A model generated the notes under the pieces. It was not told the origin of the DNA, did not search any database, and saw only the letters and a list, made by a program, of their open reading frames with translations. The position numbers and the translations under genes were made by a program. Shown here piece by piece: positions 27,039-36,078 of a stretch of DNA of 64,000 bases (the stretch's first letter is position 1; each line of letters begins with the position of its first letter). The stretch comes from an uncultured Cocleimonas sp. (GTDB lineage Bacteria; Pseudomonadota; Gammaproteobacteria; Thiotrichales; Thiotrichaceae). The stretch covers positions 1-64,000 of the forward strand of contig NZ_CANLZW010000009.1 in the NCBI RefSeq assembly GCF_947495625.1. Direction: 5' to 3'.

Positions 27039-28295
27039 ATGTATAGTCGCTTTAGCAAAAACCTTCTAAAAGAATTACTCAATGAGTTTCGTATCCTGTA
27101 TCTAACCGGCCCAAGGCAAGCAGGTAAAACAACACTCGCACAACAAATAGCTAAAGATTTAGAAATGCGTTATATCTCCCTTGATGAACAGACAGCTTTA
27201 GCCTCTGCTCAGTCTGACCCACATGGCTTTATTGATAGCTTCGCTGGACAGCCTATAGTTCTTGATGAATTTCAATATGCTCCTGAGCTTATATCTGCTA
27301 TTAAACTAATATCAGATCAACTAAAACCCAGTGAACGAGGTCGATTTTTTCTTACAGGATCTGCTGATATTTTCAGTTCAGCTAAAACTCAAGAAGCTTT
27401 GCCAGGCCATATGGCTAGAGTGGAGCTATACCCTCTTTCTATCACAGAAATCATGGGCGGAAAATTTAATTTAATTGATTTTTTACTGGCTGAGAAATTA
27501 TCAGTACCAGAAAACTTGCCCTCACTAAATCGTGAACAACTCGCACAAACATTAATTGATGGTGGTTATCCCGAACTACAGAATAAAAGCCCTCGTGCCA
27601 GACAAATCTGGCTACAGTCTTATCTTCAAGGTCGTCTATTTAAAGACTTTGAAAGTGTTTATCAAGCCAAAGGAGATTATCATACCAAGCTAGAAAGTCT
27701 CATACCCTATCTAGCGGATTTAAGTGGCAATCTATTAAAGTATGCAAGTATCGCCAATGATCTTTCTCAAAACGACAAAGTCGTTAAATCGTATATCGAA
27801 GCGTTAGAATGGATGTTTATCATTAAGCGTATACATCCCTTTGTTAAGAACAGCGCTAAACGACAAACAATAGGAATGCCAAAGCTGCAAATGGTCGATA
27901 CAGGGCTGGCTTGTTATTTACTAGGCATAAAGAAACCACAACAACTATTAGATTCATCATTTTATGGTGGCTTATTGGAAAGCTTTGTTGTTATGGAATG
28001 CTACAAGCATATGGCATGGTCACAAGAAAGTATGAAGCTCTATCATTACCGAGATAAACAAAAGAATGAGGTAGATATTATTCTAGAACAATCTGATGGT
28101 TCTTTAATTGGTATAGAAGTTAAAGCATCAAGTACGGTTCGTGAAAGTGACTTTAAAGGAATCAGTAAATTTGCAGAGCTTGTGGGTGAGCAACTCAAAC
28201 TTGGAATTATATTGTATGCAGGCTCAAGGTTTTTGCCTTTTAGTAACAAAGGCAAAATATACTATGCCGTTCCGCTAGCGTTATTGTGGTCATAA
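27039..28295 (+). CDS. ATPase with DUF4143 nuclease-like domain
   Basis: 418 residues. AAA_14-type ATPase with Walker A TGPRQAGKTTLA near residue 21 and Walker B PIVLDEFQYAPE. The C-terminal DUF4143 part ends with a PD-(D/E)xK-like pattern, NEVDIILE...IGIEVKAS. Such proteins are common in bacteria, often in mobile regions, with no settled role; some are suspected of toxin-antitoxin or defence functions. There is no clear ribosome site before the ATG at 27039 and the 22-bp repeats crowd it. The gene is bracketed by direct repeats R1 and R2, so it looks like an acquired module. Confidence 0.85.
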   Translation: MYSRFSKNLLKELLNEFRILYLTGPRQAGKTTLAQQIAKDLEMRYISLDEQTALASAQSDPHGFIDSFAGQPIVLDEFQYAPELISAIKLISDQLKPSERGRFFLTGSADIFSSAKTQEALPGHMARVELYPLSITEIMGGKFNLIDFLLAEKLSVPENLPSLNREQLAQTLIDGGYPELQNKSPRARQIWLQSYLQGRLFKDFESVYQAKGDYHTKLESLIPYLADLSGNLLKYASIANDLSQNDKVVKSYIEALEWMFIIKRIHPFVKNSAKRQTIGMPKLQMVDTGLACYLLGIKKPQQLLDSSFYGGLLESFVVMECYKHMAWSQESMKLYHYRDKQKNEVDIILEQSDGSLIGIEVKASSTVRESDFKGISKFAELVGEQLKLGIILYAGSRFLPFSNKGKIYYAVPLALLWS

Positions 28296-28331
28296 ATGAT
28301 CTCATACTTAGGAGGCGTGAAAATCAATACC

Positions 28332-28441
28332 CAATGAAATCTATTCATTAATTGATTATTTAAACAAAAAACTCTATATTTAAGTCATCGCACTCTGCGG
28401 ATCTTCGTGCAGCGTTTATTAAAACGTGATCCACATCATTC
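28332..28441 (+). repeat. Direct repeat R2 flanking the DUF4143 module
   Basis: Second copy of the 26804-26912 sequence. It contains CAGCGTTTATTAAAACG, a short dyad. Recombination between R1 and R2 would remove the DUF4143 gene and its operator repeats and leave one copy. Confidence 0.85.
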
Positions 28442-28647
28442 AACTCGTAATACGTTTTTCATAGTCCAGAATACTGGCTCTTCTGTTTGTCTTTTCAAGA
28501 TTTATCTGGGAAGTAAATTAGGCATATTCGACTACACAATTCCAATATTTTTTTGAAAGTGATCACTCACTCGCATTATTTTTAGTGTTATTGCGTGATT
28601 ATTTTTAAGTTTTACCGTGCTGTTGCGTACTCAACAGAAACTAAAAA

Positions 28648-28761
28648 CCATCATTCCTCGCTCAAATATGATGGTATCAGATATTTTATCTGATAGAGCA
28701 TTTTACAAACGTCGGCTATTCAATAGCCATTTCTGATCAAGGAGATAAAACATATCTCCTT
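28648..28761. other. Cluster of four hairpins (candidate oriT or single-strand origin)
   Basis: Four consecutive perfect inverted repeats in 114 bp: CCATCAT/ATGATGG (28648-28674), ATCAGATA/TATCTGAT (28676-28694), GGCTATT/AATAGCC (28714-28728) and AAGGAGATA/TATCTCCTT (28739-28761). The region 28296-28813 has no gene. Upstream at about 28573-28610 two similar ATTATTTTTA-type direct repeats occur. The last hairpin could also hide a ribosome-site-like AGGAG in the leader of the next gene. oriT assignment is inference. Confidence 0.5.
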
Positions 28762-28813
28762 CAGGAGTCGTGTTTGCCTCCTTTGTTTTTTGAACATTCT
28801 AGGAGATTAAATC

Positions 28814-29374
28814 ATGACAACTCAAACAAGCGAAAACACATACTTTGACCTACACACCTCTGGCATCGGTTACTTAAATCGTGCACGAGTAGTAAAGCCA
28901 AGTTCTGGCAAGAGGTTTAAACCCTTCACTGCCGTATCTATTAGCGCTTTATTTGGTAGCTCAGAGGATATTCAATATTCAAGATACGATGTTACCTGTG
29001 TAACTGACGATACCGCTACTCTCATCCAGCAGTATCGAGATGAAATCAATAACGAATCGAGCAAAGTAATTTGTCAATTCGTGATCTCTGATAGTTATGC
29101 AGAGCCATTTAAAACGAAAGAGGATGAACTTAGATCGGTTAATAAAGGTCGTCTGTTATCAATTCGTTTTATTAAAATAGATGGAGCAATTGTTTATCAG
29201 GAAGAGAAAAAGATAGTTGAAAACGTAGCTGAATCAAACAGTAAGAAACTACCCGTTCAGATAATTGAATCTGATCAATCTGTAGACTCAATCGTTAAAA
29301 CTATTGCAGCAGCTCAACCTAGTATAAACAATACTCAAAGTACTTCCGTAGGAACGTCTGACGCTGCAACATGA
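28814..29374 (+). CDS. STY4534-type (DUF3577) ICE protein
   Basis: 186 residues. TYFDLHTSGIGYLNRAR, PFTAVSISALFGS and the repeated-strand core match the DUF3577/STY4534 family of SPI-7-like ICEs, described as replication-associated single-strand-binding-like proteins. The C-terminal 40 residues are Ser/Thr/Ala-rich and probably flexible. An AGGAG ribosome site (28801) precedes the start, and a long leader of over 500 bp with hairpins precedes that. Confidence 0.8.
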   Translation: MTTQTSENTYFDLHTSGIGYLNRARVVKPSSGKRFKPFTAVSISALFGSSEDIQYSRYDVTCVTDDTATLIQQYRDEINNESSKVICQFVISDSYAEPFKTKEDELRSVNKGRLLSIRFIKIDGAIVYQEEKKIVENVAESNSKKLPVQIIESDQSVDSIVKTIAAAQPSINNTQSTSVGTSDAAT

Positions 29375-29469
29375 AAAGCAGCAAAGCGTAACCGCCTTAT
29401 TAAGAAGGTCGTTTCAAAATCATTTACGGTTGTTGGAACACTATTATCTTATTAATTAACGAGTCTACT

Positions 29470-29495
29470 AGTGTCTACCTCCATCGGTAGACACT
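29470..29495 (+). terminator. Hairpin after the STY4534-type gene
   Basis: AGTGTCTACC and GGTAGACACT flank TCCATC; CTTTTCTC follows after a few bases. Likely end of the STY4534-type transcript. Its arms share AGTGTCTA with the res-site arms at 62997, probably by chance. Confidence 0.6.
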
Positions 29496-29768
29496 ATGTG
29501 GCTTTTCTCATTAAGAAATAAGAATTCCCTATTGGTGTCACTAACTTAATTTTGATAACCTATATCCTAGATTTCACAGTGTTTGCTCGTCACTTATAGC
29601 GAGCTACTAAAGAGCTGCTTCCGCGCTATCCAATCAGCAGACAGGTGTTTCACTTCCATGTACACCCGATAGCACACTGTATTGACCGATCCCTGATAGA
29701 ATCACCACAATACAGAACAATACAAACTGAGAATGTGAAAACCTTAGTTTATTCTCTACGTTGTAAGT

Positions 29769-29790
29769 CCAGGTAAGCATGCTTACCTGG
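29769..29790. other. Perfect 22-bp palindrome in an 0.8-kb gap
   Basis: CCAGGTAAGCA is directly followed by its complement, with no loop. It lies in the 29375-30196 stretch where I see no supported gene; a leftward frame of about 97 codons crosses it but lacks other support. A dimeric protein site is the simplest reading. Confidence 0.6.
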
Positions 29791-30101
29791 CAGCATTAAA
29801 ACTCTTAGTAAATATATCAAAAGTGCTTTATGAGGCATTTTTGAGATATCTATATGGATATCTAACAAGCAGCAGTGACTCGTAACTGCCATTAAATGCG
29901 AGGCCCTTTGTACGTAAATTCGTGCCTTAGAAAATGAATCACCTTCCCTGTAAATACGATTCGAGAATGATGCCAACGTTGTTTGACGAGAACTGATGGC
30001 ATGTTTTAGCAGGAAACCCCCTACTCCATCTGCAAAATGCACTATCTCTTTTTCAGGTAATTCTCAATGTCGCGTTCGTATATCGAGCGCATACCATCTT
30101 A

Positions 30102-30132
30102 TAAACGACCACTCGTGATGAGTGGTCGTTTA
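30102..30132. terminator. 13-bp hairpin upstream of the transfer gene block
   Basis: TAAACGACCACTC and GAGTGGTCGTTTA flank GTGAT. Located about 106 bp before the pilL-like start. It may be a terminator or an attenuator for the long transfer operon. Confidence 0.55.
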
Positions 30133-30238
30133 AACAAGACTGACTGAAATAAATGTGTAAGTGCTGATTTAGCTTTTACGCAAGATTTTACAAATAATGT
30201 ATGGCAATTTCCCTTCTGTCTATTTGGGAAATTACATT

Positions 30239-30925
30239 ATGCAAATCACACCATCTTGGTTGATTTTGTTACTACTGGTAACGACTTCAATTTCAGCAAA
30301 AACACCCTCTTTACCCCATCAAAATGAAAGCGTCTTATCAGTCTCTCGATATGTAGATGTCCTGCCTGGGCCCACCAATGCGCAAAAGAACCCAATGAAC
30401 TTGGTGCTGCCTCATATCAGTTTTAAAAATGATATTAAGTCCGTAGGGCAAGCCATTAATTACCTGTTGAGTGACACAGGCTACAAATTAACGCGTTATC
30501 ACCCAGATAAACGTGTTCATAGTTTGTTTCGTTTACGATTGCCAAAGATCCACAGAAACATGGGGCCACTGACACTAGCACAAGCCTTAACAGTACTCGC
30601 AGGTGAGCCTTGGAGCTTATCCGTTGATCCAATCAATCGATTAGTGAGTTTTCAGTTACCCGGTCATTTTAAAGATGCACGTCATAAGGTTGAAACTAAG
30701 CAAGTAAAGGCGAATAAGACGACCAATATTTCAAAGCAACAAATTAGTATTACTCAGAAACAATATCAACGTGCTCTTGAGTCTAAAAGACGTGCTCTTC
30801 AAGATAGAAAAAACAAAGCAAGGCTTGTTAAAGCGAATTCAAAGAAACACAGAGCGCTAAAAAATAATAGTACTCATTCTAACTATCAAATCAATTGGTC
30901 TGATCTTCCTAAAGAATTGAGATAG
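30239..30925 (+). CDS. PilL-like (TIGR03748) ICE protein
   Basis: 228 residues from the ATG at 30239, which opens a signal peptide (SWLILLLLVTTSISA). The section VGQAINYLLSDTGYKLTRY and PLTLAQALTVLAGEPWSLSVDP matches the N-terminal domain of ICE PilL proteins, a secretin-associated fold. The C-terminal 70 residues are Lys/Arg-rich and of low complexity. It starts the transfer gene block; the rest of the pil cluster found in some relatives is absent here. Confidence 0.72.
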   Translation: MQITPSWLILLLLVTTSISAKTPSLPHQNESVLSVSRYVDVLPGPTNAQKNPMNLVLPHISFKNDIKSVGQAINYLLSDTGYKLTRYHPDKRVHSLFRLRLPKIHRNMGPLTLAQALTVLAGEPWSLSVDPINRLVSFQLPGHFKDARHKVETKQVKANKTTNISKQQISITQKQYQRALESKRRALQDRKNKARLVKANSKKHRALKNNSTHSNYQINWSDLPKELR

Positions 30926-30936
30926 GACGATTGATT

Positions 30937-31203
30937 ATGACCAATACAAAAACCTGCATAGTCTCTTTCATATCAATTTCCCTTGTCACCATAGCAATGG
31001 TTGGATGCGGCTCTGTCATTGATTTAAAGAAAGTCAGTTCACAATTAACACCCACCCAACAAGTCACAAAGACTAAGGTCGTTAAAGTGACGAAGAAAAA
31101 AGCAGTACCTAGAAAAATTAACAGTGACTGCAATTACATTATACGGGATCTATCTGTTCAGAATGCCAAAGACGTATGGTGTATCCCAAGGGCATTGCAA
31201 TGA
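30937..31203 (+). CDS. Small lipoprotein
   Basis: 88 residues from the ATG at 30937 (AGGACGA upstream). Signal peptide with lipobox AMVGCGS, so Cys is lipidated. The rest is Lys-rich, then a Cys-containing C-terminus (CNYIIRDL, DVWCIPRAL). Not recognised as a named family; position between the PilL-like and TIGR03759 genes suggests part of the transfer machine. The stop overlaps the next start (ATGA). Confidence 0.7.
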   Translation: MTNTKTCIVSFISISLVTIAMVGCGSVIDLKKVSSQLTPTQQVTKTKVVKVTKKKAVPRKINSDCNYIIRDLSVQNAKDVWCIPRALQ

Positions 31204-31925
31204 GACAGGAATCACTCTGTCGATCGTTAACGTCGGGGCAATTACTGTTGTGTGTGTTTTGCTTTTTACTCTCGGTGAATGCTTATAGTGATAGTGAGAC
31301 CTATACCGTTGAACGTGAGTCTTTAAATAAAGAATTGCTAATGACTCAGTTTAACAAGAAAGGTGTCAATGCCTGGGGCCTTAACTTTAAAGAACTTCAA
31401 GAATATCAACGCGTGATTCAAGGAAACCGTAAATTCTGGTCTCCTAATCTACATCCTCTGGCAGCTTTAGGAATGCGTGAGGGGGTAACAGCTTCAGAAA
31501 GAGATGCGCTTGCAGAGAAGCTTGTTCATATAGAACGAAAACGTGTAGATCGTGAAATTGCTTTTGAGGAAGCTTTCCAAGCGGCAAATAGAAGGCTCTA
31601 TTCACATGTGCCGCTATTTAAAGCAGACCCTCCATATTCGAATAACAGTGAGGGTACACCTTCATTAGATTCGATGTATTTGAATTATTACGTTCGTCTA
31701 CCCTGTCCTGAATGTAAGAAGCCGATTCAACAATGGCTAAAGCAAGATAAGCAGATTGATCTTTATATCGCTTCTACATCTGATAAAGCCATTCGATCAT
31801 TTGCTAAAGAGATGGGGATTTCTCCACTCTTAGTACCTTCCAAAGTACGTCTCAATAAAACGTCAGCAGAGGCACTAAGAAAAGCTGGGATTACGCAATT
31901 ACCTCAAGTAGATGTGAGGAGATAA
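31200..31925 (+). CDS. TIGR03759 (PFL_4693) family ICE protein
   Basis: 241 residues from the ATG at 31200, overlapping the lipoprotein stop. Signal peptide (LLLCVFCFLLSVNAYS). Core WGLNFKELQEYQRVIQGN, FWSPNLHPLAALGM and ERKRVDREIAFEEAFQAANR match TIGR03759. A C-terminal part with CPECKKP followed by DLYIASTSDKAIRSFAKEMG looks thioredoxin-like. Periplasmic component of the ICE transfer system, exact role unknown. Confidence 0.82.
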   Translation: MRQESLCRSLTSGQLLLCVFCFLLSVNAYSDSETYTVERESLNKELLMTQFNKKGVNAWGLNFKELQEYQRVIQGNRKFWSPNLHPLAALGMREGVTASERDALAEKLVHIERKRVDREIAFEEAFQAANRRLYSHVPLFKADPPYSNNSEGTPSLDSMYLNYYVRLPCPECKKPIQQWLKQDKQIDLYIASTSDKAIRSFAKEMGISPLLVPSKVRLNKTSAEALRKAGITQLPQVDVRR

Positions 31926-31927
31926 GC

Positions 31928-32713
31928 GTGTATTTTCATCAACATACTTCTATATCAAAAAGCCTGACACTCTCTATCTTTGTCATATTGTTCTGCTTCA
32001 GCAGCACAACTTATGGCAAGAGTAAGGATGCTTGGGTGTTTGATTCAATAATCCTAAAAAAAGCAGTGAAGTACGGTGTAGACCCAGCGCTTGTACATGC
32101 CGTTATTAAAGCTGAATCCAACTACAACCATTTGGCTGTATCTCATGCTAAAGCGGAAGGACTGATGCAATTAATTCCTGCGACTGCTGCGCGTTTTAAT
32201 GTCAAAAATAGTTTTGATCCTGAACAGAATATCACCGGCGGAACTAAATACCTTCGTTGGCTGTTCAAACGTTTTAACGGTGATATACGTCTCACATTAG
32301 CCGGTTATAACGCGGGAGAAGGAGCGGTTGATAAATACAAAGGGATTCCTCCATATCAAGAAACTCAAAAGTATGTAAAGAAAGTGATGCGATTTTATCG
32401 GCAATATAAAGGCTTACCCTCCTTACAAAATCGTGAATTAAGACCCAGTAAGAAAAACACTCGTCAACTTGCGGTTAACAAAAAGAACTCGATCAAAAGT
32501 GCTAGACAACCTCTAAAAGCTATAAATATATTGGTGCTACATCGAAGCGATAAACCAAAAAACAAAGCAGTGTTAGCACCCAAATTCTTACGTACTAATG
32601 AGAATGTTAGCACCAGCGGTCCGGTGTATCGTGTGACGTCATTAACACTCATTACTAAAGAACGTCCATTAACAGGTTACTCAAGAATAACCGCATCTAG
32701 GACAGTTCAATGA
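31928..32713 (+). CDS. Lytic transglycosylase (SLT domain), first of two
   Basis: 261 residues from a GTG start with GAGGAGAT upstream. Signal peptide, then SLT fold: catalytic Glu in AVIKAESNYN, then AEGLMQLIPATAARF and AGYNAGEGAVDKY. It cuts peptidoglycan so that the conjugation channel can be built. The C-terminal 90 residues are basic and without a known domain. The stop overlaps the traD start. Confidence 0.9.
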   Translation: MYFHQHTSISKSLTLSIFVILFCFSSTTYGKSKDAWVFDSIILKKAVKYGVDPALVHAVIKAESNYNHLAVSHAKAEGLMQLIPATAARFNVKNSFDPEQNITGGTKYLRWLFKRFNGDIRLTLAGYNAGEGAVDKYKGIPPYQETQKYVKKVMRFYRQYKGLPSLQNRELRPSKKNTRQLAVNKKNSIKSARQPLKAINILVLHRSDKPKNKAVLAPKFLRTNENVSTSGPVYRVTSLTLITKERPLTGYSRITASRTVQ

Positions 32714-34821
32714 GTACTAAATACTTAGTTGAGAATTTGCTGCGACCGCCTGTTGAGATGAACTCAGCAGTCGTGGCTATTCTTTTTTCTGTCATTTTAT
32801 TTGTTGCGCCTGGTGTAATTATGCTTACACCTTCAGTGACCTATTTTGCCTCGTTCTTATTGTTTGTTTTAGCGATTGTCCGATACCGGCAAGCCCGGAG
32901 GATAAAGAAGTATCAACGTGGTTTAAAAAAGCTACCGTATTACGAAATGTCTTCAAAGCAGGTTCCTGTCTCTACAAAGAAATTATTCTTAGGTAAAGGT
33001 TTTCGATGGCGATCAAAGCATACGCAACGGCTCAAAGATATTCATAGGAACAACCCTGATAAGTACCTTGAACCATCAATGAGCTATCGCTTTGCTCGAT
33101 GGTTAGAGGATACCTTTGAAACAAACCCTGTGATTAAACCTATCACTAAATTAACCAGTTCTAAATCTCGAATGAATCCTTTGAAACCGCTACCTGATGT
33201 AGGTGGCTCGCCTGAGATCCACGCAGTGGGTATGTGGGAAGGTGAAAAGGATATCTACTCAAAGCTTGGGGAACGTGTTGGCCATACTCTAGTCTTAGGT
33301 ACTACACGCGTTGGAAAAACACGTTTAGCTGAATTGTTAATCACACAAGACATTAAACGCGGTGATGTGACGATAGTTTTTGATCCCAAAGGTGATGCCG
33401 CTTTGATGCGACGCGTTTACGGTGAAGCGATAAGCGCAGGACGTAAATGCTATATCTTTCATTTGGGCTACCCAGATATCTCTGCACGTTATAACCCTGT
33501 GGGTGAGTTTTCGCGCATCACTGAGGTTGCCGGTCGTATTGCCGATCAGCTTCCTTCTGAGGGAAATTCAGCTGCATTTAAAATGTTTGGCTGGCGCTTT
33601 GTGAATATCATAGCTCAAGCCCTAGTACGTTTAGGTGAACGTCCAGATTACCATAAGATTTCACGTCATATTCTCTCCATCGATAACTTGTTTATACGTT
33701 ATGCCAAGCATGTTTTTAATGAGAGAAAAATTAAGGATTGGGCAACTGCCACTCAGGTGATTCAGGACAACCTGGATGAGAAGACACTACCGTTTGCGTT
33801 AAAAGGTCGTGACTTTGAAGGGATTGCCATTATGAAATACCTGGAAACCTCAGAAGTTTATGATTCTGTTCTCGATGGTTTGATGGGCGCATTTCGTTAT
33901 GACAAAACCTATTTTGACAAAATAGTTTCTTCGTTAGCACCGCTATTGGAACAACTCACATCAGGTCGAACTGCAGAGCTCTTAGCACCTGAGTATTCTG
34001 ATGTGAACGATAATCGTCCAATTTTTGACTGGAAATCCGTGATTCAACAAAAAGCAGTTGTCTATGTTGGTTTGGATTGCCTGTCTGATTCAGTCGTAGG
34101 TGGGGCAATCGGTGCATCTATGTTCGCTGATTTAACATCAGTCGCCGGTCATTTATATAAAAACGGTCTAGATCATGGCCTTGCTGATGGTCTTAAAGCC
34201 ACTGAAATGCCCAAAATATCCTTACATGCTGATGAGTTTAATGAGCTTGTAGGCGACCAATTTATTCCCATGCTCAACAAAGCTGGTGGCGCAGGATTCC
34301 AGGTCACCGCTTATACACAAACGATCTCTGACATTGTCGCAGGTATCGGCGATGTCGCTAAAGCAGGACAGATCGAAGGTAATTTTAATACAACCATTAT
34401 GATGCGGGTGCTTAACAAAGAGACCGCACAGTTCTTTACGGACAAATTACCTGAGGTTGAAATTAACTCTCTGACTGCAATCACCAGTGCTTCTGATTCA
34501 TCAGATACCTCAAGCGATACACAATTTGACTCCAGAAACGAAGACAGAATTACAGAAAAAGACGTCAAGTTAGTGAGTGAAGACGTAATGATGGCTCTAC
34601 CAAAAGGTCAAGCGTTTGCCATGTTAGAAGGCGGGCAATTATACAAACTCAGATTGCCGATGCCAAACGAGGCACAAGATAGAAAAGATAAGATTCTGCC
34701 TGATAATTTAGCCGCTATTGCGGATGATATGGAACGCGGTTATCTGCCGATCACCTCTGAAGATTGGTATTCATCTAATGATTTTGGTTGGTTCAACGCT
34801 GGGGAATTAAACCGTGGCTGA
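32710..34821 (+). CDS. traD: Type IV coupling protein TraD (SXT/TOL-type, TIGR03743)
   Basis: 703 residues. Two N-terminal membrane helices (about 20-55), Walker A GTTRVGKT near residue 197, TIVFDPKGDAALMRR, and Walker B KISLHADEFNEL. It is the hexameric ATPase that links the relaxase-DNA complex to the secretion channel. It overlaps both neighbours by a few bases, so translation is coupled. Confidence 0.93.
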   Translation: MSTKYLVENLLRPPVEMNSAVVAILFSVILFVAPGVIMLTPSVTYFASFLLFVLAIVRYRQARRIKKYQRGLKKLPYYEMSSKQVPVSTKKLFLGKGFRWRSKHTQRLKDIHRNNPDKYLEPSMSYRFARWLEDTFETNPVIKPITKLTSSKSRMNPLKPLPDVGGSPEIHAVGMWEGEKDIYSKLGERVGHTLVLGTTRVGKTRLAELLITQDIKRGDVTIVFDPKGDAALMRRVYGEAISAGRKCYIFHLGYPDISARYNPVGEFSRITEVAGRIADQLPSEGNSAAFKMFGWRFVNIIAQALVRLGERPDYHKISRHILSIDNLFIRYAKHVFNERKIKDWATATQVIQDNLDEKTLPFALKGRDFEGIAIMKYLETSEVYDSVLDGLMGAFRYDKTYFDKIVSSLAPLLEQLTSGRTAELLAPEYSDVNDNRPIFDWKSVIQQKAVVYVGLDCLSDSVVGGAIGASMFADLTSVAGHLYKNGLDHGLADGLKATEMPKISLHADEFNELVGDQFIPMLNKAGGAGFQVTAYTQTISDIVAGIGDVAKAGQIEGNFNTTIMMRVLNKETAQFFTDKLPEVEINSLTAITSASDSSDTSSDTQFDSRNEDRITEKDVKLVSEDVMMALPKGQAFAMLEGGQLYKLRLPMPNEAQDRKDKILPDNLAAIADDMERGYLPITSEDWYSSNDFGWFNAGELNRG

Positions 34822-35494
34822 AGACAGAGATTTACCCAAAAAGAAAACAAACATAATAGGAAATATTATTCGGTTCTTTTTCTATCTCCTAGTGTGGACA
34901 GTGATTGCCCTATTCATCAATATTTTGATTGAAATATTGGGTATTCTTTTTGCTTGGTGGGAGCTTCCTGGTTCAGCACATTCTCTGCAGATGTTAAGAG
35001 TAGAGCTTGGTTGGCTCAATCGTGATTTTCATGGGGTCCTGGGCTCACCCACGGATAATGCGGTGCGCTTTTCATCGTATATGTACAACCTCTTCTTCGT
35101 CTGGTTTGGCTACGATATTGCACAGTCTATTGTCGATTCCAGTGCCAATACAGGCTATGTCGGATACATCAAAGCATCGCTAAATATCACCCAGTTGTTC
35201 TTTGTGCGGGTCTTTGTATTGACTTTCTCACTACCTATCTTCCTGCTCTTTGCAGCGATGGCATTAGTCGATGGTTTGATGAAACGTGAGCTAAGGCGCT
35301 TTGGTGGTGATAGAGAATCAGGCTGGATTTGGCATCGGGCTTTTCAATCGATTAAACCCCTATCCATTGCACCCTTTGTTCTTTATTTAGCCTCTCCCTG
35401 GTCTATTCATCCAACGATAGTGATTCTTCCTTTTGTGTTGATGATCTCCTACGCAATCTGGTTATCCACCTTGAAATTTAAAAAGTACGCATAA
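34814..35494 (+). CDS. TIGR03747 (PFL_4697) family ICE membrane protein
   Basis: 226 residues from a GTG start overlapping traD. Four hydrophobic segments (about 12-40, 90-108, 136-156, 185-220) with charged loops. The family always follows traD in these ICEs. Inner membrane component of the transfer apparatus, role undefined. Confidence 0.85.
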   Translation: MAEDRDLPKKKTNIIGNIIRFFFYLLVWTVIALFINILIEILGILFAWWELPGSAHSLQMLRVELGWLNRDFHGVLGSPTDNAVRFSSYMYNLFFVWFGYDIAQSIVDSSANTGYVGYIKASLNITQLFFVRVFVLTFSLPIFLLFAAMALVDGLMKRELRRFGGDRESGWIWHRAFQSIKPLSIAPFVLYLASPWSIHPTIVILPFVLMISYAIWLSTLKFKKYA

Positions 35495-35508
35495 GGATTC
35501 TACTGACT

Positions 35509-36078
35509 ATGACTCTATATAAACACATGAGCTTCACATCCCCATTGATAGTAACGATTACGTTCATCTTTTTATCGGTGATGGCTGTCACTGAGGCACG
35601 TCCAACACTTGTCGTGGAAGAACAATCGACATTACAACGCATCCTCTATGAGATGAATGCTTCGAATGAGCTATTGCAAGAAGCTCAACGCAATGCGGAC
35701 AATCAAGACCGTTTTCGTTTTTCATATCATTGCCTGGTGATGGATATCAACCTCGTTAAGAAAGGTCTCTATACAGCTATCAATGGAACGCAGAACCATG
35801 CCTTTCAAAATCAGGAATTGTGTATTGAGTATGGGTTTTCAGGACAGTTCGGAAATGAGAACGCCCTGCTGCAACAATATATCCATGAACTACAGAGCAT
35901 CCTGCCTATCGCCCAGGAAGCGTCTAGGTACGCCAATAAGCAAAACAGAGCCAGGTTCAACTACCAGATCCTAATCAGTGATATTAAAACCATCATTAGT
36001 GGCATCGAGCGCGCCTTAATTGGCTCAGGTGATCAGATTCGCCAATTTCCAGTACTGCGAGGTAAGTACGCTCAATGA
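35509..36078 (+). CDS. RAQPRD-family ICE protein with duplicated domain
   Basis: 189 residues with a signal peptide (FIFLSVMAVTEA). RAQPRD proteins are usually near 100 residues with one motif. Here two units are seen: LLQEAQRNADNQDRFRFSYH and, about 80 residues later, ILPIAQEASRYANKQNRARF, each followed by a D-I-x-x-I/V-x-x-G-I/L helix. The gene thus looks like a tandem duplication fused into one protein. Periplasmic; role unknown. It overlaps the next gene by 4 bp. Confidence 0.8.
   Translation: MTLYKHMSFTSPLIVTITFIFLSVMAVTEARPTLVVEEQSTLQRILYEMNASNELLQEAQRNADNQDRFRFSYHCLVMDINLVKKGLYTAINGTQNHAFQNQELCIEYGFSGQFGNENALLQQYIHELQSILPIAQEASRYANKQNRARFNYQILISDIKTIISGIERALIGSGDQIRQFPVLRGKYAQ

Noticed and set aside
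29749-30042. Leftward open frame of 97 codons in the gap before the transfer block
   Set aside because: No ribosome site, no recognisable domain, and it runs through the perfect palindrome. It cannot be ruled out but is not supported.
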